Shown here: positions 16,564-26,813 of the stretch, one piece after another
Numbering within the stretch: the stretch's first letter is position 1
Layout: each line of letters starts with the position of its first letter
Source: Exiguobacterium aurantiacum DSM 6208
GTDB taxonomy: Bacteria; Bacillota; Bacilli; Exiguobacteriales; Exiguobacteriaceae
Reading direction: 5' to 3'
Assembly (NCBI RefSeq): GCF_000702585.1
Contig: NZ_JNIQ01000001.1
Coordinates: 935,001 to 999,000 of the forward strand
Length of the DNA stretch: 64,000 nucleotides
Program-made: the position numbers and the translations under genes
Notes under the pieces: generated by a model
Seen by the model: the letters and a program-made list of their open reading frames with translations, nothing else
Told to the model about the DNA's origin: nothing
Database searches by the model: none

Positions 16564-17496
16564 TTAACTCGTCTCTCTTTTACGCATGCTTTCCTCGTTA
16601 GGTTTCGTTTTGTAGAAACTATAGATGACACTAATTAAAATCACGATGACAATCGCACCGAGCGACATCCAAATCGGCATCTTGTACACATCACCGAACA
16701 CCATCTTCGTTCCGATGAAGACGAGCATGAAGCTGAGCCCGTGCTTCAAGTAGTAGAAGCGGTCAATCAAGTTGGCGAGGACGAAGTAAAGGCTACGGAG
16801 TCCGAGAATCGCCATGATGTTCGCGTAGAAGATAATATACGGGTCACGCGAATAGGCGAAGCTAGCGGCGACCGAGTCGACGGCGAAGACGATATCTGAC
16901 AGCTCGATGAAGATGAGCGCGATGAAGAGCGGTGTGAAGAACAGCTTTCCGTTGATGCGTTTCGTGAACTTGCCGGATGAGATATCTTGTGTGAGCGGTA
17001 GGCGACGCTCGAGCCATCGGAGCGTCTTGTTCTCTTCGAGCGACTCTTCTTTCCCGATGTTCTTATACATCATCCATCCGGTATAGATGAGGAAGGCACC
17101 GAACACGTAATAGACCCAACCAAAGTTCTCTAAGAGCGACACACCGGCGACGATGAAGACGGCCCGGAAGAAAATCGCGCCGAGGATGCCCCAGAACAAC
17201 ACCTTGTGCTGGTACTTGAGCGGAATCGCGAAGTAAGCGAAGACGAGCGAGAACACGAACACGTTGTCAATCGCGAGCGCTTTCTCGATGAAGTAGACAC
17301 TCGCATACTCCGTCGCGACCGTGCTGCCTTGCGAGTAGAACAACCAACCGCCGAAGGCGATGGCGATCCCAATCCAGACGAACGTCCACGTCCATGCCTC
17401 ACGCATCGACACCTCGTGGGCTTTCCGGTGAAACACACCTAAATCAAGTGCGAGCATGACGACGACGAGCAGTAAAAACCCAATGAGTAGGGTCAA
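16564..17496 (-). CDS. TerC family integral membrane protein
   Basis: TerC proteins export manganese or handle metal ions, in some cases metallating secreted enzymes. This product of about 310 residues has around nine membrane helices with the family's buried acidic residues: MLALDLGVFHRKAHE at the start, EKALAIDNVFVFSLVF near residue 75 and ELSDIVFAVDSVAASFA near 205. It ends in a basic tail. Three TTG codons stand in tandem after AGGAGGAA; the third (17496) has the best spacing, and the other two would add one or two residues. Divergent from the CNNM gene; no yybP-ykoY-type riboswitch was recognised in the 200-base gap. Confidence 0.88.
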   Translation of the reverse strand: MTLLIGFLLLVVVMLALDLGVFHRKAHEVSMREAWTWTFVWIGIAIAFGGWLFYSQGSTVATEYASVYFIEKALAIDNVFVFSLVFAYFAIPLKYQHKVLFWGILGAIFFRAVFIVAGVSLLENFGWVYYVFGAFLIYTGWMMYKNIGKEESLEENKTLRWLERRLPLTQDISSGKFTKRINGKLFFTPLFIALIFIELSDIVFAVDSVAASFAYSRDPYIIFYANIMAILGLRSLYFVLANLIDRFYYLKHGLSFMLVFIGTKMVFGDVYKMPIWMSLGAIVIVILISVIYSFYKTKPNEESMRKRETS

Positions 17497-17695
17497 CAAC
17501 AATTCCTCCTTTTAAGTTCGTGTGAACTTCTATTTATTTAATTTAAGGTCATAAGAACTTAAAGTCAATACATTTTTTTGATGAATGTGGGATGTCGTGT
17601 AATTTAAAATTCAAGTTCTAACGACTTTGAAATTGTAAAAACCAAGGTGACGCTGTAAAATGAAACTAACTTAACTGAAAGAGGTGGAATAAGCC

Positions 17696-19018
17696 TTGGA
17701 TTCTTCCTGGCTGCTTGATTTATCGATTATTTTGTTTCTTATTTTGTTGAACGGTGTATTCGCGATGTCGGAGATTGCGCTCATCTCTTCGAAGCCGAGT
17801 CGGCTCGAAGCGGCTGCCGCTCGCGGGAGCCGCAGTGCTGCGATTGCCCTCCGTCATGCGAAGGACCCGACCGACCTGTTGTCGACCGTTCAAGTCGGGA
17901 TTACGTTGATTGGGATCATCAACGGTGCGTTCGGTGGTGCCCGATTCTCAGATCCGTTGGCCCAACAGTTGATTGCCCTCGGACTCGGGCGCGAAATCGC
18001 CGCGACGCTCGGATACATCATCGTCGTCACGATTATCACGTACTTGTCGCTCATCATCGGAGAGCTCGTGCCGAAACGAATCGCCCTCGTCACACCGGAA
18101 CGCGTGACGATGACGATCATCCCGGCCCTCGATTTCTTCAGCAAGATGATGAAGCCGTTCGTCTTCGTCTTATCGAAGTCGACGCTCGTCGTGTATAAGT
18201 TGCTCGGATTGAAGTCTGAACAATCGACCGGAGAAGCAGAATTGGAGATTAAACAATTATTGAGCGAAGGGATGGCCCAAGGGGATTTCGCCCATGATGA
18301 AGTGAAACAAGTCGAGCGCTTGTTCGCGTTCCACGACCGCTATGTCTATCAATTGATGCAACCGCGCACGACCGTGGAATGGATTGACTTAGACGATTCG
18401 ATTGAAGAGATTCAAGAGACGATTTACAAGAGTCAGCACAATAAACTCCCGGTCGGCCGGGGGAGCTTGGACCAATTCATCGGGTTCGTCGAGATTCGTG
18501 AGCTGTTGTCGCTCCCGTCGATCAAACATGAGACCCAAATTTTGAAACGTGTGCGACAGCCGCTCGTCGTACCGCGTCAACAAGCCGGAAGCCTCGTCTT
18601 ACAGTCGATGCAGCAAAGCGGTGTCGAGATGGCATTCGTATTGGACGAATATGGTGGCTTCCTCGGTGTCGTCACGTTGTTTGATATTTTAGAAGAGATT
18701 ATCGGAGAGGTCGTCGTCGAGCAGGAAGAACCGTCTGTCGTCCAACGAGAGGATGGTTCATATCTCGCGGACGGGATGCTCAATATCGATGAGGCGAAGC
18801 AACTGTTCGGCCTCCCGCGTGAACTCGAAGGGGAGGAACGGGCGGCGTTCCATACACTCGCCGGCTTCGTCATCACCGGACTCGGGACGTTCCCGAAAAA
18901 AGGCGATGTCATGGAAGCCCACGGCTTACGCTTTGAAATCGTCGATATGGACGGACGAAGGATTGACCAGGTGTTGGTTCAACTGCTCGATTTAGAACCG
19001 TCCATTGAAACACAATAA
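17696..19018 (+). CDS. CNNM/CorC family membrane protein (hemolysin-like, UPF0053)
   Basis: The 440-residue protein has a DUF21/CNNM membrane domain (residues about 1-200, LNGVFAMSEIALISSKPSR and TVQVGITLIGIINGAFGG), a CBS-domain pair (about 215-330, beginning LMQPRTTVEWID) and a C-terminal CorC_HlyC domain (about 350-430, DGMLNIDEAKQLFG). Such proteins transport or regulate divalent cations, chiefly magnesium export; the old hemolysin label is not supported by function. TTG start with AGAGGTGG ten bases upstream. The gene is monocistronic and divergent from terC, so the two metal-handling genes share a regulatory region. Confidence 0.9.
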   Translation: MDSSWLLDLSIILFLILLNGVFAMSEIALISSKPSRLEAAAARGSRSAAIALRHAKDPTDLLSTVQVGITLIGIINGAFGGARFSDPLAQQLIALGLGREIAATLGYIIVVTIITYLSLIIGELVPKRIALVTPERVTMTIIPALDFFSKMMKPFVFVLSKSTLVVYKLLGLKSEQSTGEAELEIKQLLSEGMAQGDFAHDEVKQVERLFAFHDRYVYQLMQPRTTVEWIDLDDSIEEIQETIYKSQHNKLPVGRGSLDQFIGFVEIRELLSLPSIKHETQILKRVRQPLVVPRQQAGSLVLQSMQQSGVEMAFVLDEYGGFLGVVTLFDILEEIIGEVVVEQEEPSVVQREDGSYLADGMLNIDEAKQLFGLPRELEGEERAAFHTLAGFVITGLGTFPKKGDVMEAHGLRFEIVDMDGRRIDQVLVQLLDLEPSIETQ

Positions 19019-19020
19019 AA

Positions 19021-19070
19021 GAAGTCTCTCTCATGTCGACGAACCGACACGGGAGAGACTTTTTTATTTT
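19021..19070 (+). terminator. Terminator after the CNNM gene
   Basis: AAGTCTCTCTCATGTCG pairs with CGACACGGGAGAGACTT, followed by TTTTTT. Confidence 0.85.
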
Positions 19071-19127
19071 CTGTTTTTTTAGAGTTACTGGAAGACGCCA
19101 TTCACTTGAACCTGCCTTACAAAATCA

Positions 19128-19751
19128 TCATCGCTCGAGTTTTCGCCGTTTCCAAATTAGACGAAGGAACAGGGTTCCAAGGACGAGGGCGATGGTGGCC
19201 AGAATCGTGTACATGACATGTGAGTACGACTCGACCCGTGCCAACCACATCTGCCAGTTAGCGCCGACATAGACCCCGATGTAGATGAGGACCGTATTCC
19301 AAATAGCCGTCCCGAGCGTCGTCAACGTCAGGAATTTGAGGAACGGCATGTTCGACATACCGGCCGGGATTGAAATCAAACTGCGGACGACCGGAACGAA
19401 CCGACCGAAGAAGACGAGGTTCGGTCCGAATCGGTCGAACCAATGGTCTGCTTTGCGAACGTCTTCCGCTTTCAAATAGATGCGCTTACCGTAACGATTG
19501 ACCCATGATTCGAGACGTTCTTCGTCGAAGACCAGACCGACACAATATAACGTGATTGCCCCGATGACGGAGCCTGCGGTCGCGACGGCGATCATCCAGC
19601 CGGGCATGAGTGTCGACGTTGTCGTCAAAAAGCCGCCGAACACTAAAATGAGCTCGGACGGGATGGGCGGGAAGACGTTCTCGATAAAGATGAGAAACAG
19701 CACGCCGAGATAGCCGAATTGTTCCATGATTTGTTGAATCCATTGTTCCAC
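19128..19751 (-). CDS. DedA family membrane protein
   Basis: A 207-residue DedA/SNARE-associated family protein, a group involved in flipping undecaprenyl phosphate or phospholipids across the membrane and in membrane homeostasis. Family motifs are intact: IENVFPPIPSELIL near residue 25, and FFGRFVPVVRSLISIPAGMS near residue 115, whose Arg residues are needed in homologues. About five membrane segments, basic C-terminus (WKRRKLER). GTG start with AAGGAG nine bases upstream. It stands alone between convergent CNNM and divergent reductase genes. Confidence 0.9.
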   Translation of the reverse strand: MEQWIQQIMEQFGYLGVLFLIFIENVFPPIPSELILVFGGFLTTTSTLMPGWMIAVATAGSVIGAITLYCVGLVFDEERLESWVNRYGKRIYLKAEDVRKADHWFDRFGPNLVFFGRFVPVVRSLISIPAGMSNMPFLKFLTLTTLGTAIWNTVLIYIGVYVGANWQMWLARVESYSHVMYTILATIALVLGTLFLRLIWKRRKLER

Positions 19752-19918
19752 TTTAAAGTGCTCCTTATGTATGACGTCTCAATCTACTCTACGGCACGGT
19801 AAGGCGAGCGTCCATCCGTCTCGAGGTTGATATGGAGCTTTCGGCCGACACGTCCCGCAGGTTATGAAATGGACGTGTCCGGGAACAGTATCGGGTGAAC
19901 GAAAAAGGAGGAAACCAC

Positions 19919-20779
19919 ATGAAATACTTAGTCACAGGGGCAACCGGGAAACTCGGTTCAAAGATCGTCGACGTCTTACTTCAATCAGTACCGGCAAGTG
20001 AAGTGGCGGTCAGCGTCCGCAACCCAGAGAAAGCGTCGCTATTGAAGGAAAAAGGTGTCGACGTGCGTCATGGCGACTTTGACAAGCCGGAGACGCTCGA
20101 AGCGGCGCTCAAAGGGGTCGAGCGACTCCTGATCATCTCAGCAGACGGAGACAACGACACCCGCATCCGCCAACATGCGAACGCAGTCGAAGCCGCAGAG
20201 GCAGCAGGGGTCAAGTTCATCGCCTATACGAGTCTCGCGGATGCCCAGCAGAGTCAGAACTTGATGGCACCGCCGCACGTTGAGACGGAAGGCGCAATTG
20301 AACGGACAGGAATCAAGCATGCGTTCCTGCGCAACAACTGGTACTTAGAGAACGAACTCGGAAGCATCCAAGGCGTCCTCGCTGGTGCCCCGTGGGTGAC
20401 GGCGGCTCGTGACGGGAAAGTCGGCTGGGCGCTCCAACAGGACTATGCCGAGGCGGCGGCGAACGTGCTCCTAGCAGACGATTTCGAGCAAGACATCTTC
20501 GAACTGTCGGGCCCGCTCCATACACAAGCCGAGCTTGTCGAGGCGCTCGGGGAAGTCATCGGACGAGACGTCGAACTCCAAGAAGTGAGCCTCGAGGCGT
20601 ATGAAGGTGCGATGCGCGGCGCCGGCGTGCCGGAAGTGGCCATCCCGATTGTCGTCGGCATTCAAGACAGCATCCGCAACGGCTCGCTCGAGGTCGAGTC
20701 AAACGATTTCGAACTTTTACTCGGCCGGCCGGTGACGCCATTAAAAGAAGCGCTTAAACAATTGGTCGATACGTTATAA
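19919..20779 (+). CDS. NmrA-like NAD(P)H-binding reductase (quinone oxidoreductase type)
   Basis: A 286-residue Rossmann-fold protein beginning MKYLVTGATGKLGSKIVDVL, whose TGATGKLG loop binds the dinucleotide. It resembles the NmrA/QOR2 atypical short-chain dehydrogenase group (YtfG-like), with RHGDFDKPETLEAALKGVE and YTSLADA segments. The classical YxxxK catalytic pair is absent, as usual for this group. A quinone reductase role is possible, not proven. The ATG at 19919 is chosen because GGAGGAAACCAC precedes it. A GNAT or regulator partner is not visible; monocistronic with a perfect terminator. Confidence 0.82.
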   Translation: MKYLVTGATGKLGSKIVDVLLQSVPASEVAVSVRNPEKASLLKEKGVDVRHGDFDKPETLEAALKGVERLLIISADGDNDTRIRQHANAVEAAEAAGVKFIAYTSLADAQQSQNLMAPPHVETEGAIERTGIKHAFLRNNWYLENELGSIQGVLAGAPWVTAARDGKVGWALQQDYAEAAANVLLADDFEQDIFELSGPLHTQAELVEALGEVIGRDVELQEVSLEAYEGAMRGAGVPEVAIPIVVGIQDSIRNGSLEVESNDFELLLGRPVTPLKEALKQLVDTL

Positions 20780-20780
20780 A

Positions 20781-20815
20781 ACAAGCCGCGACGGCAAAGT
20801 CGCGGCTTGTTTTTA
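20781..20815. terminator. Bidirectional terminator
   Basis: ACAAGCCGCGAC-GGCAAA-GTCGCGGCTTGT, perfect 12-bp stem with T-runs; serves the reductase and, on minus, the chemoreceptor whose stop overlaps it. Confidence 0.92.
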
Positions 20816-22342
20816 CGTGTTGGCGCGTTGTTCGAGCTGTCCGGTCACGACGTCGAGCGTACCCGCGGTCGAGGCGAGCCGGTCCGACATGTGGCTCAGT
20901 TCTTTTTGAATCGCGACCTGTTCTTCCGTGGCTGACGCGACGTGCTCGATTTGATGCTGGAGTTCGTTCGCGGCGACTTTCGTCGAGGCGAGCCGTGTCT
21001 CGAGTGCTTCCATTTGCGCCGTCACGTGTTGACGGGTCTCTTGGATGGACGTAATTTTTGCATCGATTTCAGAGACATCCTCGGTCAGTCGGGTGAAGAC
21101 GGCCGTGACGTCCGACGCGACACTTTGGCAGTTCTCGGTCGCATGTTTGAATAGCTTCGCCGAGTCGCGGACGACCGTCGTATCCTCCATTAATCCGCCG
21201 AGTACGCGTGTCATTTCAGATGCGTACTCGCGAGATTGAACGGCGAGCTTTCCGACTTCGGCCGCGACGACGGCGAATCCACGTCCGGCTTCCCCAGCAC
21301 GTGCCGCTTCGATTGAAGCGTTCAAGGCGAGCATGTTCGTCTGTTCGGAAATCGTCTCGACGTGTTGCAAGATGGCTTGAATCTCGCTCGAACGGTTCGA
21401 CATCGTCGTGACGACGTCATCGAGCCGCGTCGATTCGCCGATGATCTCTTCGACTTTCGCTTCCATGCGCTGCATGTCACGGTTACCCGCGACCGCGTCC
21501 GAGGCGATACGTGACGAGGCGTTCGCCGTCTGGGCCATCCGTTCTTGGATGAGGGCGGTCAGGGAACGGATCGCTTGAATCTCGTCCGCCCCGTGCGTCA
21601 TCGACGTCTGTTGGTCGGTCGCATGGGCGACGATCGGGTCGACCGAGACGGCAATCTGTTCACCAGACTCGAGCGATTGACTCGCGGCGGCCTCGAGTTC
21701 GGCGGCGTGTTCTTTTAATGACGTCACGAGACGGCTCGCGTCCGCGACGGCTTGGTCGAGCAGCCGTTTCGTCTCGTCCTCGTTCGCTTTCGCGCGGGCA
21801 GACTCCAAATTTCTGAAATGGATCTGCGTGACGAGCACAGCGCTCAACAAGATCAAATACACGGCGTGGACGAGCAGAAGGCTGAACGGATAGTCGCTCG
21901 TGCCGCAAATGATCTCGGGGAACAAGAAGTACCCGGCCAAATGCTGCACGGCGAAGATGACGGTGCTGTATAGGATCAAGTCGATGCGGCGCATGAACGA
22001 CAAGATCGCCAAGACGACGAAAATCGAGAAGTGATACTCGACGAGCCCTTGACCGCCGGCGACGGTCGAGATGCTCGAAAACGTCAGCGTCAGCATCATC
22101 CAGTACGGGAACGAGCGGGGGTGTCTCCGTTCGCTCACCAGCATGCAGATGAAGAAGACGACCGGGATCGCGAACAGCACCCATGCCGCGAGCGGATACG
22201 GATAACCGGTCGTGCCGTTCCGTAGGACGGTATAGGCGTAAGCAAAATCGGTGAAACGGTGGAGCAGGTGGACGATGACGGACGTCAAGACGATGACGAG
22301 CGTCGTCACGAGCATCAATTGATTACGTTTCGTTGAACTCAT
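20813..22342 (-). CDS. Methyl-accepting chemotaxis protein with multi-helix membrane domain
   Basis: A 509-residue transducer. Unlike the common type, the N-terminal 185 residues form about six membrane helices without a large external domain, so it probably senses within or at the membrane. The cytoplasmic half is a coiled-coil MCP signalling domain with the hairpin tip [20 protein letters not shown] and [15 protein letters not shown], which binds CheA and CheW. GAGGAATCTGT precedes the ATG. There is no HAMP domain that I can see. Monocistronic. Ligand unknown. Confidence 0.9.
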   Translation of the reverse strand: MSSTKRNQLMLVTTLVIVLTSVIVHLLHRFTDFAYAYTVLRNGTTGYPYPLAAWVLFAIPVVFFICMLVSERRHPRSFPYWMMLTLTFSSISTVAGGQGLVEYHFSIFVVLAILSFMRRIDLILYSTVIFAVQHLAGYFLFPEIICGTSDYPFSLLLVHAVYLILLSAVLVTQIHFRNLESARAKANEDETKRLLDQAVADASRLVTSLKEHAAELEAAASQSLESGEQIAVSVDPIVAHATDQQTSMTHGADEIQAIRSLTALIQERMAQTANASSRIASDAVAGNRDMQRMEAKVEEIIGESTRLDDVVTTMSNRSSEIQAILQHVETISEQTNMLALNASIEAARAGEAGRGFAVVAAEVGKLAVQSREYASEMTRVLGGLMEDTTVVRDSAKLFKHATENCQSVASDVTAVFTRLTEDVSEIDAKITSIQETRQHVTAQMEALETRLASTKVAANELQHQIEHVASATEEQVAIQKELSHMSDRLASTAGTLDVVTGQLEQRANT

Positions 22343-22451
22343 ACAGATTCCTCACATTCGTAAATTAGTTCGATATGGCTACTTTATTATCGGACGGACG
22401 TCCCGAATGTTGATTGAAATTACACATTGGATGAGACGGGAAGTCGAAAGA

Positions 22452-22482
22452 AGCGAGGGGCTCACGGCCCCTCGCTCATTTT
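22452..22482 (-). terminator. Terminator of deacetylase gene 1
   Basis: On minus, AGCGAGGGGC-CGTGA-GCCCCTCGCT is a perfect stem followed by TCTTTC; the stop codon overlaps the left arm. Confidence 0.75.
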
Positions 22483-23204
22483 CGTGACGTATTCGTGTTC
22501 CATTTGTTATAGAAGTTATAAGGCGGCGTGGTGTCCGTGATCGTCGTGAACACGTATTGCTCTCGCTTCAAATGACGAAGGATATAGTCGAGTGAGGCCG
22601 CGGACGTCGACTGGTCGTGCATCAAGACGACCGAGGCGACTTGTTTCGCCCGATTGGCGCGCACCTTTTGAATCGTGTCGAACTGAAGCAGGCGCGGGTC
22701 GTCTTTTCGTTTCCAATCGAGACTGTCGACGTTCCAGTCCCACATAGGGAACCCGGCCGTTGTCATCGCGTCGCGGTGGCGCTTCGTCATATGCGGCACA
22801 CTTCCATACGGCACGCGCATGACGTTCGTCTTCACCCCGGTCGTTTGGAAGATGAGCTGCTGGACGTGCTTCATCTCCGTGACGGCGGACTTCGGTGACT
22901 TGTAGAACGCTTTTTTGTCGTGGGTCATGCTGTGCAGACCGAGCGCGTGTCCTTCGGCGACGATCCGTTTCAACACGTCCTCGTTGCCTTTGACCTGTTT
23001 GCCGAGGATGAAAAATGTCGCTTTCACTTGGTGCTTCTTGAGCACGTCGAGCAACAACAGCGTCTCGGGGCGGGGGCCGTCGTCAAACGTCATGTAGACG
23101 AGCTGTTTGTCGTCATGGCGGACCGCTTTCTCCGTAGCTGAAACAGGCAAAGCCAAGCTGACGAATAGACAAAGCAATAGGCTTGATACTAGCCATTTTC
23201 TCAA
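22476..23204 (-). CDS. Secreted polysaccharide deacetylase (NodB domain), copy 1
   Basis: The 242-residue product has a signal peptide (LLLCLFVSLALPVSATE) and a NodB/CE4 domain with motifs MTFDDGPRPE (metal-binding Asp pair), HSMTHD (two metal-binding His), RVPYGS and WDWNVDSLDW, and a late VVLMHD. These are the five CE4 motifs in order, so an active metal-dependent de-N-acetylase of peptidoglycan or surface glycan is expected. TTG start with GGGGAG about ten bases before. A paralogue of very similar design is at 34412-35122; both end in an aromatic NFFNKW or NFYNKW segment. Confidence 0.9.
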   Translation of the reverse strand: MRKWLVSSLLLCLFVSLALPVSATEKAVRHDDKQLVYMTFDDGPRPETLLLLDVLKKHQVKATFFILGKQVKGNEDVLKRIVAEGHALGLHSMTHDKKAFYKSPKSAVTEMKHVQQLIFQTTGVKTNVMRVPYGSVPHMTKRHRDAMTTAGFPMWDWNVDSLDWKRKDDPRLLQFDTIQKVRANRAKQVASVVLMHDQSTSAASLDYILRHLKREQYVFTTITDTTPPYNFYNKWNTNTSRK

Positions 23205-23310
23205 TGTGATCGTGTCTCCCCACTCGAATTGATTCTCATTTCCATTCTCGATTGTACGGCAAGGAAGGGAGACGGTTCAATCGCTTCTTTCCACGAAAAG
23301 GAAATCAGAT

Positions 23311-23952
23311 TTACATTAATCCGAGCCACTTTTGGACAGGCTTTCGGAAATAGTAGGTGACCCCGATCAGACTCACGAAGACGAGGGCGGCGATGAAGAC
23401 TGTCGTCACACTCCCCGAGGCGAGGCTCGCCCCTAAAAAGCTATAGGCGAGCGTCCCGGGGATCATCCCGAGCACGGTCGCGAGGAGAAATGATCGGAAG
23501 CGGACTTTTGAGATGCCGGCCGCGTAGCTGAGCAAATCGAAACTGACGAGCGGGATGAGCCGCAACACGAACACGTAGAGGAAACCGCGCTGTTCCATCT
23601 GCGTGAACAGCTTCTCCGACCACGGATAACGGTCGACGTTGAGCACCGAGCGGCCGAACAAGCGGGCCATGACGTACCCGGTCACGGCCGCCGCGGTCGC
23701 GCCGACGATGATGTATAACACCCCGGGCCAGACACCGAACGCGAGCCCGGCACCGAGCGAGAGGACAGACGTCGGCAAGAAGATGAGCGGGCCGACCGCG
23801 TAGATGAGGATGAACACGAGCGGTCCCCACCAGCCGAACGACAAGACGACGTCACGCACGTCGGACGGACGTAACTCGTAATGGAAGTGCGTGAGGTAGA
23901 TGAGGCTTCCGAACAACATGAGCAGAAGACTGAGTTTGAGCCGACGTGGCAT
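23311..23952 (-). CDS. TVP38/TMEM64 family membrane protein
   Basis: A 213-residue protein of the VTT/DedA superfamily with about six membrane helices. Family features: GPLIFLPTSVLSLGAGLAFG near residue 55, and VLRLIPLVSFDLLSYAAGIS near residue 130. Function in bacteria is probably lipid scrambling, not settled. The ATG at 23952 is preferred over one nine bases upstream because AAAGGA needs that spacing. It is upstream of and codirectional with the deacetylase gene but separated by over 100 bases, so an operon is uncertain. Confidence 0.87.
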   Translation of the reverse strand: MPRRLKLSLLLMLFGSLIYLTHFHYELRPSDVRDVVLSFGWWGPLVFILIYAVGPLIFLPTSVLSLGAGLAFGVWPGVLYIIVGATAAAVTGYVMARLFGRSVLNVDRYPWSEKLFTQMEQRGFLYVFVLRLIPLVSFDLLSYAAGISKVRFRSFLLATVLGMIPGTLAYSFLGASLASGSVTTVFIAALVFVSLIGVTYYFRKPVQKWLGLM

Positions 23953-24150
23953 GAGAATCATTCCTTTCCAATCCGTTGCTCTTTTTCTAAGCGTATCGTA
24001 TTTTTCCGTAAAGTGACGGTGAGCCAGCTTACAGAATATGCTCGCGATGTGTTCATCGGTCGATGAAAATGCAAACTTAGGTCAACGTATGTGCCATCTC
24101 GCTTCAGGATGACGTTCTTTCGCACGATAAAGCGTGTGGGAGGGATGATA

Positions 24151-25860
24151 GTGAAAAATTTAAACATGTCTAGGAAATTTGCGGTGCTCATCACCGTTTT
24201 CATCATGACGCTCGTCGTCATCGCCGCGCTCAGCCACACGCTCATCGGGCGGATGGCCGACACGGGCGAGGAAATTTATGAAGAGCGGTTGGTGCCAATT
24301 CGCGTGCTCGGTCAGATTCGCACGGACAACCGGGCGCTCGACGGATACTTGCTGGAGTTGATGTTGACGTCCGACATCGACCGAAACAAGGAACTGCAGG
24401 CGAACATCACCGATCGCCGTAACAGCATCGGCAACAACTTGGCGCTATTCAACGACACGTTCTCATCGACGGACGAGACGGTGACGCAACAAGTTGAGAA
24501 GTTGAACAAAGAGATTGTCGCCTATTTGGAAGGGACAGAAGTCGTCTTGCAACCGGCTCTCCGTAACGAGAATGCAGCGGCCTACCGTATGTATTTGGAC
24601 GATTTGCGGCCGGTCCGGTTGAACCTCGTCGAGACGGCCGCGGCCGTCATGGACGGCATCAATCAAGAAGCCGAGGCGGCGAGCATCGCGATGCAGGATG
24701 ACCGAAACCGGTCGGTGCTCACGTTTTGGGTACTCGTCGCGATCGGTGCCCTCGCCTCGATCGGGCTCGGCGTGTACATCACGCGGCTCGTCGTCCGTCC
24801 CGTCCGTGAGCTGAACGCGCTCATGGGCCGGGCCGGTGCCGGTGATTTGACGGTCGAGAGCACGTATTCGTCACGGGATGAGCTCGGTTCGCTCACGCAG
24901 TCGTTCAATCAAATGAAAGACAACTTGCGCGAGCTGATCCACCAAGTTTCGCAGACGTCGGGCCGTGTCGCCGTGTCGTCGGACGATTTGAAGAACAACG
25001 TCGAAGAGACGACGAAGGCGACGGAGATGGTCGCCGTCACGATGGAAGAGATCGCCTCCGGATCGATGCGTCAATTGACGCGGGTGAAGGAATCGAACGA
25101 TACGCTCACCGAACTGACGACCGGCATCCACCACGTCTCGAACAGTGCCCAGCAGATGACATCCTTATCGGAAGGGGCGCTTCAAAAGGTCGGGACCGGA
25201 AACGACCTCGTCGACACGCTCGAAGATCAGCTCGAAGCGATGAATGAGAAAGTGAAGCTGTTGCAGGACGTGATCGAACAGCTCGACGTCCGCTCGCAAG
25301 AGATCGGGACGATTACCGGCACGATCTCCGGCATCGCCGAACAGACGAACTTGCTCGCCTTGAACGCGGCCATCGAGGCGGCCCGGGCCGGGGACCAAGG
25401 ACGCGGCTTCGCCGTCGTCGCCTCGGAAGTCCGGAAGCTCGCCGAAGAGTCGGCCGTCGCGACGAAGCAGATCGCATCCTTGATCGGTGACACGCAAACC
25501 GAGACGAAGCAAGCGGTCGCGACGATGCACGTCGTCGAAGGGGACATGCGTCATAGTGTCGTCAACGTCCAACAGGCGGGCCTCGCGTTCGATGACATCA
25601 AGCAGGCAATCGAGGCGGTCGGCCAAAAAGTCGAAGAAGTGTCCGGTGCCGTCCAGGAGATGGCGGCCGGCGCGACCGAGATTTTGACGTCCGTGAACGA
25701 GATCCAAGGCATCACCGAGACGACCGCGACCGAGACGGAGAACGCGTCGGCGGCGACGGAAGAACAGATGGCGTCGATGGAGGAAATCACGGCCTCGGCC
25801 CAAGAACTATCGAACATGGCGGACGAGATGCGCCAGATGACGAAAAAATTCAACGTATGA
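24151..25860 (+). CDS. Methyl-accepting chemotaxis protein (four-helix sensor, HAMP)
   Basis: A 569-residue chemoreceptor of the common topology: membrane helix 1 ([19 protein letters not shown]), a four-helix-bundle extracytoplasmic sensor (about residues 35-190), helix 2 ([19 protein letters not shown]), HAMP, and the MCP domain with tip [23 protein letters not shown] at 24151 is preceded by GGGAGG with seven bases between; earlier ATGs have no site and would put extra charged residues before the first helix. Glu/Gln-rich methylation helices flank the tip. Monocistronic; perfect terminator. Ligand unknown. Confidence 0.92.
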   Translation: MKNLNMSRKFAVLITVFIMTLVVIAALSHTLIGRMADTGEEIYEERLVPIRVLGQIRTDNRALDGYLLELMLTSDIDRNKELQANITDRRNSIGNNLALFNDTFSSTDETVTQQVEKLNKEIVAYLEGTEVVLQPALRNENAAAYRMYLDDLRPVRLNLVETAAAVMDGINQEAEAASIAMQDDRNRSVLTFWVLVAIGALASIGLGVYITRLVVRPVRELNALMGRAGAGDLTVESTYSSRDELGSLTQSFNQMKDNLRELIHQVSQTSGRVAVSSDDLKNNVEETTKATEMVAVTMEEIASGSMRQLTRVKESNDTLTELTTGIHHVSNSAQQMTSLSEGALQKVGTGNDLVDTLEDQLEAMNEKVKLLQDVIEQLDVRSQEIGTITGTISGIAEQTNLLALNAAIEAARAGDQGRGFAVVASEVRKLAEESAVATKQIASLIGDTQTETKQAVATMHVVEGDMRHSVVNVQQAGLAFDDIKQAIEAVGQKVEEVSGAVQEMAAGATEILTSVNEIQGITETTATETENASAATEEQMASMEEITASAQELSNMADEMRQMTKKFNV

Positions 25861-25861
25861 C

Positions 25862-25895
25862 AAAGAGGACAGGTCGTGTGCGACCTGTCCTCTTA
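25862..25895. terminator. Bidirectional terminator
   Basis: AAGAGGACAGGTCG-TGTG-CGACCTGTCCTCTT, perfect 14-bp stem shared by the chemoreceptor and the convergent DUF1801 gene. Confidence 0.92.
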
Positions 25896-26315
25896 GCGTT
25901 GCTCATATGCTCGGATCCATTCCGCCGGCGTCATCTTCGAGACGAGTTCACCGATCAGCTCATACGGGATATGCTTGACGTTGCCGAACCGGATACAGCT
26001 CTTGCCCATATCGAGCTTCGTCGGCACTTGCGCGGCGTACGCCTCCTCGAACCAACGGAGCAGCGCCGAGTCACTATAGACGCCCATATGATAGAGTGCG
26101 ACATGCCGCTTCTGGGCGATGACGCTCAAGAACGGGAGCGGTGTGCCCGGTGTGACGTGATACCCGGACGGATACGTCGACAGCGGGACGACGTAGTGGA
26201 CGCCTTTGCCATCGGTCGTCTTCTCGAAACCGTCGGGTAGATTCGCGTCGATGACGTCGATCAAGCGGATGAAGGCGTCGAGCCGTTTGTCGTCGACGAG
26301 TGTCGTGTAGTCCAT
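25893..26315 (-). CDS. DUF1801 domain protein
   Basis: A 140-residue soluble protein of the DUF1801/YdhG-like fold, recognisable from the HYVVPLSTYPSGYH and FLSVIAQKRHVALYHMGVY segments and the late KLDMGKSCIRFGNVKHIPYELI block. The family is described loosely as iron-chaperone-like, without firm biochemistry. The ATG overlaps the stop of the DUF2200 gene by one base (TGATG), so the two genes are translationally coupled. GGAGGGAAACTC precedes the start. Confidence 0.82.
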   Translation of the reverse strand: MDYTTLVDDKRLDAFIRLIDVIDANLPDGFEKTTDGKGVHYVVPLSTYPSGYHVTPGTPLPFLSVIAQKRHVALYHMGVYSDSALLRWFEEAYAAQVPTKLDMGKSCIRFGNVKHIPYELIGELVSKMTPAEWIRAYEQR

Positions 26316-26671
26316 CAGAGTTTCCCTCCTCGTAAAATCTTCTCCATCGCCTTGCCCTTGGCGAGTTCATCGACGAGTTTGTCCAGATAACGGATCTCGC
26401 GCATGAGCGGTTCCTCGACGTTCTCGACACGGACGCCGCAGACGACGCCTTTGATGAGCGTGCGGTCTTCGTTCATCTTCGGTGCCGTTGCGAAGAACGT
26501 GTCGAAGTCGACCTCGGACGCGAGTTGTCGTTCGAGCCCGTCCTCGTCATAGCCGGTCAGCCAACGGATAATCGTGTCGACTTCCTCTTTCGTTCGGCCT
26601 TTCCGTTCTGCTTTCGCGACGTAAAGCGGATAGACGCTCGCGAAGCTCGTCGTGTAAATGCGGTGTGCCAT
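26315..26671 (-). CDS. DUF2200 domain protein
   Basis: The 118-residue product starts [20 protein letters not shown] and contains [18 protein letters not shown] and [31 protein letters not shown], the pattern of DUF2200. It is soluble and of unknown function. The ATG at 26671 has GAGGGG five bases upstream; a longer reading frame upstream contains hydrophobic noise and no site. It is the first gene of a two-gene operon with DUF1801 and diverges from the marR-like gene. Confidence 0.85.
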   Translation of the reverse strand: MAHRIYTTSFASVYPLYVAKAERKGRTKEEVDTIIRWLTGYDEDGLERQLASEVDFDTFFATAPKMNEDRTLIKGVVCGVRVENVEEPLMREIRYLDKLVDELAKGKAMEKILRGGKL

Positions 26672-26745
26672 GAAATCCCCTCGTTTCGTGGAGTGATAGC
26701 TATATTTTCTCACATTGAAAGACGTGAGACATAAGTTATTTTTTG

Positions 26746-26757
26746 TTGCAAATGCAA
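26746..26757. promoter_or_regulatory. Palindrome TTGCAAATGCAA, possible MarR autoregulatory site
   Basis: TTGCA-AA-TGCAA overlaps a plausible -35 (TTGCAA) that is followed after 16 bases by TAAACT at 26768-26773. A dyad over the promoter of the marR-like gene is typical of autoregulation in that family; not tested. Confidence 0.35.
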
Positions 26758-26813
26758 TAAAATGAGTTAAACTGAACATAATGTAGAGTAAATACAACAT
26801 TCGGGAGGATTGT

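Noticed and set aside
17503-17695. yybP-ykoY manganese riboswitch upstream of the TerC gene
   Set aside because: The gap is AT-rich but the conserved loops of that riboswitch were not found on the minus strand.
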